Assembly (NCBI GenBank): GCA_965153355.1
Contig: OZ231126.1
Location: 806,001 to 870,000 of the forward strand
Direction: 5' to 3'
Length of the DNA: 64,000 nucleotides
From: Flaccisagitta enflata
Taxonomy: Eukaryota > Chaetognatha > Sagittoidea > Aphragmophora
The position numbers and the translations under genes were made by a program. Positions 10,978-23,228 of this stretch are shown piece after piece. Below the pieces are notes generated by a model that was not told the origin of the DNA, did no database searches, and saw only the letters and a list, made by a program, of their open reading frames with translations. Every line of letters begins with the position of its first letter. Position 1 is the stretch's first letter.

Positions 10978-11031
10978 TGGCTAAATGGTTAAGTGGTTGA
11001 ACTTAATACGTATTGTTCTAGGTTCGATTCC
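10978..11031 (+). promoter_or_regulatory. pol III-type internal promoter (A and B boxes)
   Basis: TGGCTAAATGG resembles the tRNA A box and GGTTCGATTCC is an exact B box, 43 bp apart start to start. The flanks do not fold into a tRNA acceptor stem, so this reads as a tRNA-derived SINE head rather than a tRNA gene. Confidence 0.65.
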
Positions 11032-11345
11032 CATGCGTTGTCCCTTTTTGAATTCAGACATTTCAGGTTATGAAGAAGAAGAGGGGTGAAGGGTAGGCAC
11101 GTGAAGGTAAATCAGTGGCAGCGAGGGTGTGCAAATGTCAAAGAACAGTAAAGAGACAAAAATTAAAAGCATATTTATCAGGAAACATTTGAATTAAATT
11201 CTGAGGCCGGCAAACGAAAAGTCCAATGTGTGCACTATGCTTTACCTGACACTGGACTTATGATTGGAAATACGATTGGAAACATACTACACTAGCCTAC
11301 AGAGGTTTAGTTCAAATCTGTCTAAACCAAGTTATACGGAATAAG

Positions 11346-11565
11346 TGACGCGGGATCACAATATCGTTGCGGACAGTTGGGCAGGGGCGGCCAACCCCCA
11401 TCCACACCCAACGCCCCACCTAACCCCCTTCCCAAGACAGACACATACACAAAAAACATCTAAAACGCTCATTTTCCCACTTCTCAACTCGTGCTGACGG
11501 ACGGACGGACAGTCGGACAGACGGACCGACAGACCGACGGACCGACAGACGGACCCCTCGTATGA
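11346..11565 (+). mobile_element. degenerate HINE-like element lacking its 3' hairpin
   Basis: Contains GTTGCGGACAGTTGGGCAGG followed by a long GGAC/GACC core, but runs into unrelated sequence without the terminal hairpin. Confidence 0.6.
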
Positions 11566-12170
11566 GGGCGAATTTTAGAAGGAAAATTAAGTGTTTCACC
11601 ATACTTTTTGCATCACTATCAGCACAATAACGGTGGAGGAATGCTTTTAACGGACAAATTATTTTTAAAGCAACTTGGTGTGTACAAATTTATCATATTC
11701 TGACCTCAAAAGTTATTTAAACTATGCAACTCACATAAAAAAAGACAAGAAAATCAAGGTTTTGATGAAATCTTGCTTACATTTTTTTGTCTTTTCTTGC
11801 CGTTTAAATTCTCAGCAAAAAATTGTCGCCAGTTCTGAAAAACGATGTAAGCAAAAGTAGCTAAAAGTGGTACCCAGTTGCGCATTTTGTTTCTTATCGC
11901 ACTGTAATTCCAAAGATACCATTGGCTCAGGAAAAGTTCCAATATATGCGCGAACTTTCATTGAAACATTTCTTAAGCTCTTGTTTCAAGATAGAAACTC
12001 AAAACAGAAAAACAGTAAAATCTGGGACCTCAAAATTAAGCTGATTTACTGGCGACTCATGATTGCTGATGTAAGACTTTCAAATGCAGGGAAATTTTGC
12101 ATTTTCAAAAACATAGTTCTCTCCGTAATTGTTTTTGGAAGAGAACTATGTTTTATATTTTCTCATTTTT
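11566..12170. other. AT-rich DNA, no gene recognised
   Basis: Open frames of 60-110 codons exist on both strands but are AT-biased and lack convincing splice sites. The piece near 11580-11640 recurs near 15665-15725, so part is repeat. Confidence 0.35.
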
Positions 12171-12324
12171 TTAGTTGCGGACACGCAACTCTATAAGAGG
12201 CTTTGTCCATCCGTCCGTCCGTTGGTCTGTCGGTCCGTGGTGATCGAGTTGGAAAGTGTGAAAACGCTCATTTCCGCCCCTGCCCACCCGTCCGCAACTG
12301 GTATTGGCCGTGTATCCGGCCTTG
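12171..12324 (-). mobile_element. HINE-like element, AGTTGCG subfamily
   Basis: Left end TTAGTTGCGGACACGCAACT, right end CCGGCCTTG. Contains the complement of GTGGGCAGG and a CCGT core. Confidence 0.85.
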
Positions 12325-12527
12325 TTCATTTTCTATGCAATCCTAGAATTTAAATGGGCCCCCTGTCAGTGACCAAATATGAAATCAGGTTCTACTCAAG
12401 GGGCTCGTCGTTATGTGAACCTGGAATTCATTAGACTCGATTCCGCTTTGATGAGAGTCGAAATTCTCGTTTCTTATCTTGCCGCGTATTTCCGCTGTGA
12501 AAAGTAACCCGGGGTTACAATATACAC

Positions 12528-13205
12528 TTTTTTTTTTTATAAGCACGCACTTATTTTGGCTGAGGCTGAGCGTGCTTAGCAAAATCTCATTTTCGAGGCT
12601 GAGATGTGCTAAAATGCGTGCTTAATATTTATCGGTAAGTAATTATCCTATTCAGTATAGAATGAAGTACATAGTAGGGTATAGAAAACAGTCTAGCATA
12701 GAGTATTATATAGTAAAGAATAGAATAAGATATAGTACAAAATACATTATTGAATACTTTTTGTATACAAAACTATCCAGTATCTTTCAATGACGTCCTA
12801 GTTTCATATAAACTAAGGGATAGGATTAGTAACTTGATTTACTGTAAACTTTTTTCAGATTTTTAGAGTTATTTAATATCATGATATATTTTTCTTCTTT
12901 AGTGTTCCTTGTTACTGCAATAAATTCTTATTGACAATAATATTTAAGCAATAATATTCTTAAATGTTATTAGAGATTCAATTATTTTAATTGGAATCAA
13001 AATCCTGAATGTACTGATAAATTAATATCATTAAAAATTATAATTTGTATCAAAGTTTCCATTGGTTTTTGTGAATTTGTAAATTCACCAAAATTTTTTT
13101 TCAAATCAAAAATCTCAGCCTGGAGCATGCTTAGCAATGTGCTTAAATTTTCCCAATATCTGAGGCTGGGCGTGCTTATAAACGAGGTGCTTATAAAAAA
13201 AAATA
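12528..13205. mobile_element. foldback element with T-run ends
   Basis: Left end CAC(T)nATAAGCAC and right end GTGCTTAT(A)nTAAGTG are inverted; inside them the blocks GAGGCTGAGCGTGCTTAGCA and their complements are also inverted. Related ends occur at 45317-46203 and 58850-59015. The interior is AT-rich and non-coding. Confidence 0.6.
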
Positions 13206-13258
13206 AGTGTAGTGGTGGACTGGTGGACAGAGGCGTAAAACCCCCTTCTTTCTCTCCC

Positions 13259-14259
<1,001 letters not shown>

Positions 14260-15266
14260 CAAGGCCAAGAGATGTCCAATAGATGCGTCCTCTTTAGATT
14301 ATTATCAAGATATATAGATATTTAGATATAATGATATGAAAATATAAAGATTCAGAGATAAAGAGAAAAATATAAACTGATCCCTCTCCCACGCCTCTCC
14401 ACCCCTCCCCCCGCCTCCCACCCCTCCCCCGCCTCCCACCTCCCCACCTCCCCACGCCTCTCCACCCTCCTGCCTCCCCACCCTCCCCGACGCCTCTCCA
14501 CCCCTCCCCCCGCCTTCCTCACTCCTCCCCACGCCTCCTCCCTCCCCCAACGCCTCCCCAAACCCCCCTCACCTCATCCTCGCGAAGCGACATGAAGGGA
14601 CTTGGAGAGAAATGAAGAGATATGGAGAGACATGGAGAGGCATGAGGAAACATGAGGAGACATAAGAGACATATAGAGACATGAAGAGACATAAGAGACA
14701 TAAGAGACATGAGAGACATAAGAGACCTAAGAGACATAAGAGACATAAGAGATTAAAGAGATATAAGAAATATGAGATATAAGAGATATAAAAGACATAA
14801 GAGACATAAGAGACATATAGGAGACATAAGAGACATAAGAGACATATAGGAGACAAAAGAGACATAAGAGACAAAAGAGATGAAAGAGACAAAAGAAATA
14901 TAAGAGACAAGAAGATACATGAAGAGAAATGGAGAGAAAACCTTAAAAATCGAGACAAAAGAGACAAAGAGACATAAGAGACATAGAAAACATAAGAGAC
15001 CTAAGTTACATAAGAGAAATAAGAGACATAAGAGATATAAGAGACATATAAGAGACAAAGGAGACATATAGGAGACAAAAGATACAAAAGAGACAAAAGA
15101 GATGAAAGAGACAAAAGAAATATAAGAGACAAGAAGATACATGAAGAGAAATGGAGAGAAAACCTTAAAAATCGCGTTTTGAAATTTTCGCGTTACGGAC
15201 ACTCAGACATTCAGACAGACCTACTTAGGGACACACCCTCTTACAGAGATGCGAGGACGCATCTAA
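14260..15266 (+). mobile_element. 1-kb HINE-like element, AGATGCG subfamily
   Basis: Begins CAAGGCCAAGAGATGTCC. The 5' motif AGATGCGTCC (14281-14290) is the exact complement of the terminal GGACGCATCT (15255-15264), which closes a hairpin AGATGCG/CGCATCT followed by AA. Where other members have a short tetranucleotide core, this one carries a C-rich tract (14386-14578) and a long purine minisatellite (14588-15175). Treating both ends as one element is inference from the matching motifs. Confidence 0.65.
14588..15175. repeat. purine minisatellite (GAGACATAA)n with a duplicated block
   Basis: Irregular 9-10 bp units of GAGACATAA and GAGACAAAA. A block ending in GAGAAAACCTTAAAAATCG occurs twice (about 14870-14953 and 15085-15175), showing a larger tandem step of roughly 215 bp. 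Confidence 0.85.
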
Positions 15267-15278
15267 AAACATCAGATT

Positions 15279-15545
15279 TAACCCCAAGCCAAACCCGAGC
15301 CAACCCCGAGTCATCCCCAAGCAAAACCCGGGCAAACCCCGAGCTCGGGGTTAATCGGGGTTGGCTCGGGTTGGCTCAGAATTGTCTCTTGTAAATAATT
15401 GAAGGATTTCTGTCAACCCCGAGCAAACCCCGAGCAAACCCTGAGCAACCCCAAGCAAACCCCAAGCAAACCCTGAGCTGGGGTTGCTCGGGGATACTCG
15501 GGGTTCAACCGCGAGCAATCCCGAGCAACCCCCGGGGTTTAATCT
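15279..15545. repeat. AACCCCGAGC minisatellite with inverted halves
   Basis: Runs of CCCC spaced by about six bases on the plus strand, switching to GGGG runs near 15344-15375 and again near 15480-15505. The two strands alternate, so hairpins as well as G-quadruplex or i-motif structures are possible. Not coding. Confidence 0.75.
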
Positions 15546-15959
15546 CACCCCAGATTACGGGGTGCGGCATTAGACTCTAATTTAGCGGGAAACGGGCAGC
15601 CGACAAATTGGACGACAGGCCCTGCAAAACAACATCAAGATCATTAATGAGGACGGCAAATTTTCGGGGGAAAATCAAGTGTTTCACTATACTTTTTGCA
15701 TTATTATTAGGATAGTCATGAAGCTGAAATGCTTTTACACGCTTTTAATTTTATAAGAACATGGATTTTTAAAGTCAGCCTCAGCATTCTTATTTTCAGC
15801 CTCTTTTTGAGGCTCAAGTGCTTTTAACATGTTCTTCTTTTTGAATTAGATAATCTCTTTAATTATATATTTATATTAATATAAACGCTAACTCGACGCT
15901 GTGTAACGAAGAGGGTCGCCGGGCATCTCGTCGATCGCCATCAGACGGACAGTCGTTCC

Positions 15960-16140
15960 TTAGTTAGGGTTGTCGTTGTTGCTGTATTGTTGCTTTTGTG
16001 GTTGTGGTTGTAGTTGTCATTGTAGTTATTGATGATATTGTTGTTTTTTTTTGTTATTGTTGTTATTGTTGTTTCTGTTGTTGTTGTTTTTGTTTTTGTT
16101 GTTGTTGTAGTTGTTTTTGTTATTGTTGTTGTTGTTGTTT
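15960..16140. repeat. imperfect (GTT)n tract
   Basis: TTG/GTT trinucleotides with frequent substitutions; both strands are open frames of low complexity only. Confidence 0.85.
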
Positions 16141-16289
16141 CACAGAATTCTACGTAAATAGACAAGCAAATAGACACGCACAAATAATCATCATAGACTA
16201 CAGTGGTTGAGTTTCCGCCTCATTTTACGGGTTGCTTCATGATCATGGACCCGTTGGATGAAATGGACTAACTGGAAATGTCATCTGTA

Positions 16290-16880
16290 CCGGGTCATCA
16301 ATCTGGACTGGGAAAAAGTGTTAAGCTTTTGCTCTCAGCTGCTTCTTCTCACTGGTTTGGAATTTATTTTCTTTTATAGTACTATGTTTGACATTTTCTG
16401 TGTCATAATTTCATTGGTCTGAGTTGAATACTTTGCCCACAACATCAATTTGAATTAAAACAAGTATTTGTGGCTGAAGCTCACGTTATCTTGTTTTCAT
16501 CATAACTATTTTCCCTCATTTTTAATCAGTTTGAGCTACAAATGCTAAAATAATCTAAAATAAAAGATTTTTTTTTCCAATTCATGAAGAAATCGTTAAC
16601 TGAGACAAATCTGACATTTGCTGCTCAATCCAGGGAGATATAAGAGTTTATCAAAGAAAAACAGTTTTGATAAGCTAAGACTAAATTGAGCTATATCTGA
16701 AAATGCTTGTTTTTCTTTAAATTGATGTTGTGGACAAATTATTTAACTCAGACCAATGAAATTTTTATACAAAAAATGTCAAGCATAGTACTATAAAAGA
16801 AATCAAATTCCAAACCAGTGAAGAGAACCAGCTGAGAACTAAAGCTTAACATTTTTTCCCAGTCCAGATTGATGACCCGG
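16290..16880. mobile_element. 591-bp mariner-type foldback MITE
   Basis: Ends CCGGGTCATCAATCTGGACT and its complement, flanked by TA (16288-16289, 16881-16882). Inverted similarity extends more than 100 bp inward. Same layout and size class as 6480-7079. Confidence 0.85.
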
Positions 16881-16954
16881 TATCTCATTGAAAAAATTAG
16901 TCAGGTCAATGCATTATTCGGCGAAATTGGCTGATGATGTGATTTCAGTTATTT

Positions 16955-17100
16955 TATTAATTGCAGACATGCAATGAGTAATTGTCCGTCAGCCCATCCA
17001 TCTGTCCACGTCCATCCATTGGTCCCTGAGCACAAGTGGTTTAGTTACTGGTGTGGGGGGGTGGGTTGCGGATCGGGTTTGGATGCCCCTGCTCACCCCA
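16955..17100 (-). mobile_element. degenerate HINE-like element
   Basis: AATTGCAGACATGCAATGAG resembles a decayed hairpin end, followed by CCGT/CCAT repeats and a decayed box region. The 5' end is missing. Confidence 0.45.
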
Positions 17101-17112
17101 CCCTTCTTGTTT

Positions 17113-17325
17113 TTAGTCGCATGCTACGCGACTCTACACCCCGCTTTGTCGGTCTGTCCGTCGGTCCATCGGTCCATCTATTGGTCCGTCCGTCACACTT
17201 AACTTTTTTTGGGTTTTTGCGGTCTATGGCCTCACTGCTCCTGCCCAAGTGATCAAGTGACCTCAAATATGGCCCTTGCGCTTGCCCACCCGCACGCGAC
17301 TGGGGTAGCCGTGTATCCGGCCTTG
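17113..17325 (-). mobile_element. HINE-like element, AGTCGC subfamily
   Basis: Left end TTAGTCGCATGCTACGCGAC, right end CCGGCCTTG; GCACGCGACT near the right end is the complement of the 5' subterminal motif. Contains the GGTCC core. Confidence 0.85.
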
Positions 17326-17381
17326 TTTCTTAAGATGGCAAATGAATAAAGTGCGCGCGTGTAATTGTGTTTGTTTGTGTG

Positions 17382-17464
<83 letters not shown>
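17382..17464. repeat. (GT)n microsatellite
   Basis: About 40 GT units, then imperfect GT/GC repeats to about 17520. Confidence 0.97.
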
Positions 17465-17471
<7 letters not shown>

Positions 17472-17529
17472 TGTGTGTGCGTTTGTGTGTGCGCTCGTTT
17501 GTGTGTGCGCGTGCAAGTGTGCGTGGGGG

Positions 17530-18316
17530 TTGTTCGCTCTGCTCATCTGTCTACGATAAGAATTTGTAACTCTGCGGTCTTTCTTTCTCAGATTCGGATT
17601 TGGCTTCATACCGTCTGCTTTATTATCCACGCACAGCGAAATAATACAACAAATGTTGCTGTGCATTGAAATTTTTTATCCTCAAGTTACTGATCTACAG
17701 TCCATAAATGGACGAAACTGTTGTCAAAACCCGTACAATCATTATGGATCATAAGGATTGTAGGCCAAGTGTTACGCATCAGCAAAAATCTATAATTTTG
17801 AACAATTTCCTTTTTTCATTTTCAGTCCCGGCATCTTAAAAATAGAAATACTTGCCTCGTTGAGCTCACATTAAAGATTCCAGATCAGCATATTGTTTTC
17901 TTCCACTAGGACGACGGTTTAAACTTTTCTCTTTTTCGTTTGGGAAAAAACAACACATTAAAAAAAACTGAGATGATCCTAATAGCTAGTGAATAAGAGG
18001 GTTATCTAGGCAACGAGTGAAGGAGCTTTTCCCCAATGTGTAGCCAGGGGGTCCACGATAGTCAGTGGATATATGACCATGGAACATCTGCCATAGGCAT
18101 AGAATGTCCAAGCTAAACGTTTAAGGCCACAATGGATATCTGCTATTTAGGCTTGTGATCAAATGATGATGATAAAAATTAGAATTCCAGTACATAAATA
18201 TGTGCAACTCTAAAATTATGTAATCATTTATATCCTGTCGATTTGATTGATGACAAAAATAAGTAATAACATGTTCATTGTATTGCATATTTATTGCTAC
18301 AGCCTTTTTCGGCACG
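17530..18316. other. intergenic DNA, no gene recognised
   Basis: AT-rich; no frame with credible splice sites or composition. Confidence 0.35.
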
Positions 18317-18434
18317 TGTATGCAACTCTATAAGTTGTCATTTTGGTTTGTTAGATAGTTTGACATTTTGCTTGGTTAGTCTTTCCCATCACTGCTCATG
18401 CCCTCCCGCATGCGATGTCAGGTATCCAGCCTTG
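18317..18434 (-). mobile_element. degenerate HINE-like element
   Basis: Both ends are recognisable but mutated: GTGTATGCAACTCTATAAG and CCAGCCTTG. Confidence 0.55.
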
Positions 18435-18475
18435 TTTATCTGAATCTCATGCTGATATTCTGTCCTCATATGTCT

Positions 18476-18714
18476 TTAGTCGCGTGCTACGCGACTCTAC
18501 ACCCTACTTTTTTGGTCCGTCGGTTTGTCCGTCGGTCCGTCGGTTTGTCCGTTGGTCCGTCCGTCCATCCGTTGGTCTGTCGATCCATCACACTTTACTT
18601 TCTTTTGGTTTTTGTGGTCTCTGGCCTCACTGCTCCTGCCCAAATGATGCATTGACCTCAATTACGGCCCCTGCCCACCCGCACGCAACTGGGGTTGCCG
18701 TGTATCCGGCCTTG
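18476..18714 (-). mobile_element. HINE-like element
   Basis: Left end TTAGTCGCGTGCTACGCGAC, right end CCGGCCTTG, long CCGT/CGGT core. Confidence 0.85.
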
Positions 18715-19138
18715 TTTATAGAAGAGTAACTGAAACAGCTAGCTAAAGAGAGTTCTTCAGCCAGGGATGAAGCAGGAGAGACAAGAGTCAACAGACGGCT
18801 TATGAGAAGAATAATAAGAAACAGAAAAACAGAAAGAGAGCTAGAAACAAAGAGACAGAGACACATAGATAGAAAGAAATAAACAGAGCAGAAACTCTCT
18901 AAACGCTAGGAGCTGAGCAATGTTGATCAAATGACAAAGAAAAAGTCCGGTGAAAAAGAGCTGTATCAAGGATAGTGAGGGGCAATAATTTGATGAGACA
19001 GAGGCTATAATATGGTTAGGCGGACAGTTATACTGGTGGGTAAGTATTACAATTCATGAAAAGTTATTATTTCAAACAATTTTGCATTATTTGAAAGATT
19101 TTGTTCAACAGCCATGAGGGAAAAAAAAAGATGAATTT

Positions 19139-19861
19139 TTAGTCGCGTGCTACGCTTGGGTGCTTCACATGGCAAAAGTTGGGAGTATCTCTTTACCCTA
19201 CTTCGGTAATGTGGAGAAGCAAAAATCATGAAGATGACCATTTTCTTTTTTTCAAAATTCCTTCAACTTCCGTTTTTGTTTTGGCTCAAAAGTTTCCACA
19301 GATTTCCCTGAATTCAGCAAAATCCTGAGTAGTTTTGTTACAAAAAGGACAATTATTTGTTTTAAGAAATCATGATATTTGTAAAAATAAACTAAGATAT
19401 AAGAATATAAGCTATGCAAGAGCTCATGAAAAGGCAGATTAACAATTCTTTGAAGAGTAAAAATTTGTATAAGTTAATTTAAAGAATGTCAGCATACTGT
19501 TTTATCCCACTGCATTATGCAAATTAGGTCCTCAAAAACAATTTTCTAAAAAACGGAGGATGAATGATTTTTGATAAAAGAAAAATGGTAATGGTCCTAA
19601 ATTTAGCCACTCCACATTAAGCAAAGAGGGTGAAAAGAAGTAACCAAATTTTGCTATGTGCAGCACCCAAGTGCTACGTGACTCTACACCCCGATATGTC
19701 GGACCGTCGGTCGGTTGGTCGGTCGGTCAGTCCCCTTTTTACTTTTTCGGCGTTTTTGAGCTTTTTGAGCATACGGCTCCTGCCCAGATGCCCTAGTGAC
19801 CTTCTCCAGCACTGCTCCTGCCAACCCGCACGCGACTAGGGTAGCCGTGAATCCGGCCTTG
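19139..19861 (-). mobile_element. HINE-like element split by another transposon
   Basis: The hairpin end starts at 19139 and the CCGGCCTTG end is at 19861. The element is interrupted at 19155-19670 by the CTTGGGTGC element, which duplicated GTGCTACG. The piece to the right of the insertion belongs to the giant palindrome; the piece to the left does not. Confidence 0.85.
19155..19670. mobile_element. CTTGGGTGC transposon, copy 1, 8-bp target duplication
   Basis: Ends CTTGGGTGCTTCACATGGCA and TTTTGCTATGTGCAGCACCC are inverted over about 28 bp. GTGCTACG flanks both sides (19147-19154, 19671-19678), consistent with a hAT-like 8-bp duplication. The interior is AT-rich without a transposase. Copy 2 is at 56289-56800. 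Confidence 0.8.
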
Positions 19862-20007
19862 TTTAAACATACTTCTATCATCTCACAAGAAAAACAAAGA
19901 CTGTTTTGAACATAGCAACTGTTCACCTCATCACTTCTTTTTTTGGGGGGAGGTGAAAGAAGTGGACCTCCATCGTAGCCTTAAAATGACAAAAATAGCA
20001 AAGTGTG

Positions 20008-20068
20008 ACGGACGGACCAACAGACTGACTGACAGAGCGGGTCAAAGAGTCGCGTGCACGCGACTAAA
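20008..20068 (+). mobile_element. 5'-truncated HINE-like element (both arms)
   Basis: Only the GGAC core and the AGTCGCGTGCACGCGACT end are present. The counterpart in the right arm is at about 39066-39130. Confidence 0.7.
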
Positions 20069-20214
20069 AATAGATATCTTTTTAACTGTAATTTTGATTA
20101 TACTGTCTCCTGATAGATTATCTAAGTGTTATGTTTTTTTATCTCCTGTCTTCCTGGTCACCTATCTACTCAGATACTTCATTGTTTTGCTCTCTAGTTT
20201 GTACGACTCTCTCT

Positions 20215-20415
20215 ATCTCGCTCTCTTGCTTGCTTTTACTCTCTCTTGCTTGCTCTCGACCGCTCTTGCTTGCTCTCGCTTGCTCTTGCTAGCTCTTGCT
20301 CAAGCTTGCTCATGCTCTCACTCTCACTCTCTCGCAGGCTCTTTCTCTCATGCACTCTCTCACTCATGAGTTTCTCGCTCTTGCGCTTACTTGCTCCCGC
20401 ACTCGCTCTCTCTGA
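20215..20415. repeat. degenerate CTCTTGCTTG minisatellite
   Basis: Irregular 10-12 bp units of CTCTTGCTTGCT. Mirrored in the right arm at about 38700-38920. Leu/Ser-rich frames are repeat translation. Confidence 0.8.
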
Positions 20416-20867
20416 TACAATCTATTTCATGCACTAGCGCAGTTAATATCCGAAAGGCCATGTCATATTATGTCTTTGCTTGTCATGGTAGCTATGTTTA
20501 AGTGTGTGTTCTGCAACCAATAAAGTGTCTGTCATTGGCGATGGGCTGCTGATGGCAGGGAACTCCTCTAAACACAGTAAAGTGATGACGAGGTTGTCAC
20601 CAAAAATAGTAATTTGCAAAATATTTTCTTTGTCAATGTTAGCTATATTTGATCTCATGATTGAATGCAAATTTTGAAAAAGAATGATAATTGTGATATA
20701 TCTCAATGATTATTTTGGTGTAATCATTCAGTTTTATTCACTTTGGATTTTGGATTTTGGTCCCCGTTGAAATACAAATGTTGCCTTCGGAAGCACGGTG
20801 TCTCACAAGATCAGTTGCAAGAGACAAAAGCTCGATTTCCTGTTGTCGTTTCACTTGATCGCGTTTT

Positions 20868-20868
20868 G

Positions 20869-20938
<70 letters not shown>
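20868..20938. repeat. (TC)n microsatellite
   Basis: Pure TC, followed by ACGCGCGCGC. The right-arm counterpart (GA)n at 38131-38234 is about 30 bp longer. Confidence 0.97.
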
Positions 20939-20940
<2 letters not shown>

Positions 20941-21159
20941 GCGCGCGCGATAATGAGCCCAGTCGAGTCGCCGGAATGAAGCGCAAAGGACGCATCTGTA
21001 GACCAACAGACCGAGCATCGGTTTTCAAAATGGCGACAGTACTACTGAACCGCATTTCTTTAGGGTATCTTTGTTCGCGGATTTGTATTCGGAAGATTCA
21101 ATAGCACCAATGGCGACGCGCTAGCGCGAAGGTGACAGCATGTTTTGAACGAAGCGATG

Positions 21160-21163
21160 TCGA

Positions 21164-21245
<82 letters not shown>

Positions 21246-21247
21246 GC
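21160..21247. repeat. (GTT)n microsatellite
   Basis: About 29 GTT units; right-arm counterpart at 37815-37903. Confidence 0.97.
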
Positions 21248-21439
21248 TGTTTCCCGGAAGCCATGATGGCTTGTAGAAGGCCTCATGGCATAATCGTAAT
21301 CGAATGACCTTAAATATTCGCCTTGTCGGAAACTTCGCACCGTGGCAGTCCGAAAGAAGACGGCTCAAGGCGGTGGTTGCGGAGGAGGACGGGCGGGGGA
21401 AGAAGAAGGGGAGGAAGAGGAGGGAGGTGGAGGCGTCGG

Positions 21440-21690
21440 ACCAGGAGGAAGAAGAGCTGAGAAAGCCGGAAGCGAGCAGAGGAATTCACAAACAGCGACT
21501 GGGTTGATCCACAAATCCCTGATGGTAAGGTTCGTCGGAGCGGCGTTGCAATCAAACAAATGTTGCACAGTATGCGGCAGAGTGCGGCATTGCGGGCAGA
21601 TGTCAGATGTCGACCGACCGACGCGGAATTGGTAGTCTTGCATATAACGACAGTGTCGTTGACGTTGTTTGTCTTTGTCATTGTCGTTGT
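21440..21690 (-). pseudogene. non-LTR retrotransposon C-terminal fragment (left arm)
   Basis: The minus frame encodes a Cys-His cluster of the form CPxC-x5-HTVxHLFxC followed by NLTxxDLWxNP and a hydrophobic FL motif. This is the typical extreme C-terminus of Jockey/I-type reverse transcriptase ORF2 proteins. Nothing of the reverse transcriptase itself remains; upstream the frame dissolves into a (CAA)n tract. The copy in the right arm is at 37375-37625. Confidence 0.7.
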
Positions 21691-22095
21691 TTGTCTTTGT
21701 CATTGTCGATATCGTTGTCGTTGTTGTTTTTTGTTGTTGTTGTTGTTGTTGTTGTTGCTGTTGTCGCTGTTGTATTTGTTGTATTTGTTGTCGTTGCTGT
21801 TGGTTCCCTCTCATCATTTTGAAAATCGATCGTCACGTGCTTGTTTCAAAATCATGTAGTTTATGTGGTGACAGCTTCCCTGGCGATCGACCAAACGTAA
21901 TACCCCTACGGCTAAATGGCCCTCTTTGGGTTATGAGAATTTTATTTAAAAAAACTCAACCAGCAAAATCGTCACAAACTATTCCCCTTTAAACAAAAAA
22001 AGAATGACTTATCATTTCAAAAGCGGTATCCGATTCAAATTCGATTTGTTCCGTTTCGCCGTCGAAGTCGGTCCCATCCATCAGCCGGTCAGTGA

Positions 22096-22582
22096 TCAGT
22101 AGTTCGCCAGAAATGCCGCGACGACGCACGTGACAATCATCAGCCATCCTTGGCGCTTTTTCCCCGAACCGTTGCAAAGATCCGTTTGGCACCAACATCT
22201 CTCCCCTTTTTCTCCGTCTCTTGGCAGGCAACCCTGTGGGAAGAACATGAGTCTGACAAGTTAGCGAAATTTTCATTCTTTCACATCTTTACGTCGGTTT
22301 TCATTTTTTTTTGTTTCTCCTCCCAAATGTATTATTTCTGTAAATGAAAAATGTGTTTTTTTTTCAGTTAAATGTTTTTACATTTTCCGGCCGATTCGTG
22401 TTACTGTTGCATCCTTTGGGTGTAATTTTGCCGTCGATTTTCAAGTAATAGCAGTTCCTCTTTTTAGCGGCAACGCAATCCTGTTTAAAAACTTTCCCAT
22501 TCTCGTCTTTGTTGTAGCACTTCTCAACGCTGTTGACGGCGCAAGAAAAAAAGAAGAGGATTAAAAAGATTGTTGTCTTCAT
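22096..22582 (-). pseudogene. Ly6/uPAR-like protein, left-arm copy, probably frame-broken
   Basis: This is the inverted duplicate of the gene at 36486-36977. Exon 1 starts at the ATG complementary to 22580-22582 and keeps the signal peptide and the first cysteines. Near 22407-22411 it lacks five bases (ATTCA-type) present just before the donor in the right copy. Splicing with the same GT and AG would then read exon 2 out of frame and lose the CxC-x3-DLCN motif. A HINE-like element begins 8 bp upstream of the ATG, so transcription or the 5' UTR may also be affected. An alternative donor could rescue it, but I see none. Confidence 0.65.
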
Positions 22583-22589
22583 GCTATTT

Positions 22590-22720
22590 TTAGTCGCGTG
22601 CACGCGACTCTATAACCCACTCTGTCCGTCTGTCCGTCGGTCACACTTAGCGGTCACACTTAGCTTTTTTCGCCGCACCTGCCCACCCGCACGCGACTTT
22701 GGCTCGTGTATACGGCCTTG
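22590..22720 (-). mobile_element. HINE-like element, left arm only
   Basis: Left end TTAGTCGCGTGCACGCGACT, right end ACGGCCTTG; GCACGCGACT inside the right end is complementary to the terminal repeat. The right arm has an uninterrupted run of ten A residues at this site (36472-36481). Confidence 0.92.
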
Positions 22721-23038
22721 TTTTTTTCTATTTGGTAGCACTACGGTTCAATTAGGTACTCTTGATTTGTCTAACTGATTTCTTTTCTGTTTGTTTACAA
22801 TGAGCATCACTCGAAAATTCTCGTTGATACTAAACACGCATGATCAAGATGTACGATTAGACTAACATAAGTGGAAACCGACCGCTGATATTGATGGGAA
22901 GAGCAAATTATCGACTGATGGACAAACAAAGCTAAATATACACATTTGAACACCTAAAATGTCACCCTTGACAAAATCAATACAAGTAGCTTCAACAACA
23001 CTGGCAAAGTTTCATAAAATTCTGAAGTCTGGTTCAGA

Positions 23039-23222
23039 AAATATCAAAGGTCTATAAACGGCAACCTCAGTTGCGTGCGGGTGGGTAGGGGAAATAAACT
23101 CGCTCAGAAGAGCTTGTGGGCTGGGGCATTAAGGTCGATAAATTGATAAACACCAAAAAAGTGAGATTGGCGGACTGACAGACCAATAGACCAACAAAGC
23201 GGGTAGAGTGACATAGCAGGAG
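23039..23222 (+). mobile_element. degenerate HINE-like element (both arms)
   Basis: Contains AGTTGCGTGCGGGTGGGTAG and a GACC-type core, with a decayed end. Counterpart at about 35985-36150. Confidence 0.6.
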
Positions 23223-23228
23223 ATGAAA

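Larger units (their letters stand above)
10390..11240 (+). repeat. dispersed SINE-like repeat, copy 1 (interrupted)
   Basis: Matches 59225-60125 over several hundred bases (shared blocks include GGTTGGGGTGGTTTGACTT and GTGGCAGCGAGGGTG). The tRNA-like part is at 10978-11031. A HINE-like element has inserted at 10686-10851. Confidence 0.75.

Noticed and set aside
10968-11050. tRNA gene
   Set aside because: A and B boxes are present but no acceptor stem pairs, and a second diverged copy sits in the same larger repeat. A SINE-like origin fits better.
22582-22603. Longer N-terminus for the left Ly6-like copy reaching into the transposon
   Set aside because: The extension begins at a GTG within the element's hairpin, not an ATG, and is absent from the intact right-arm copy.
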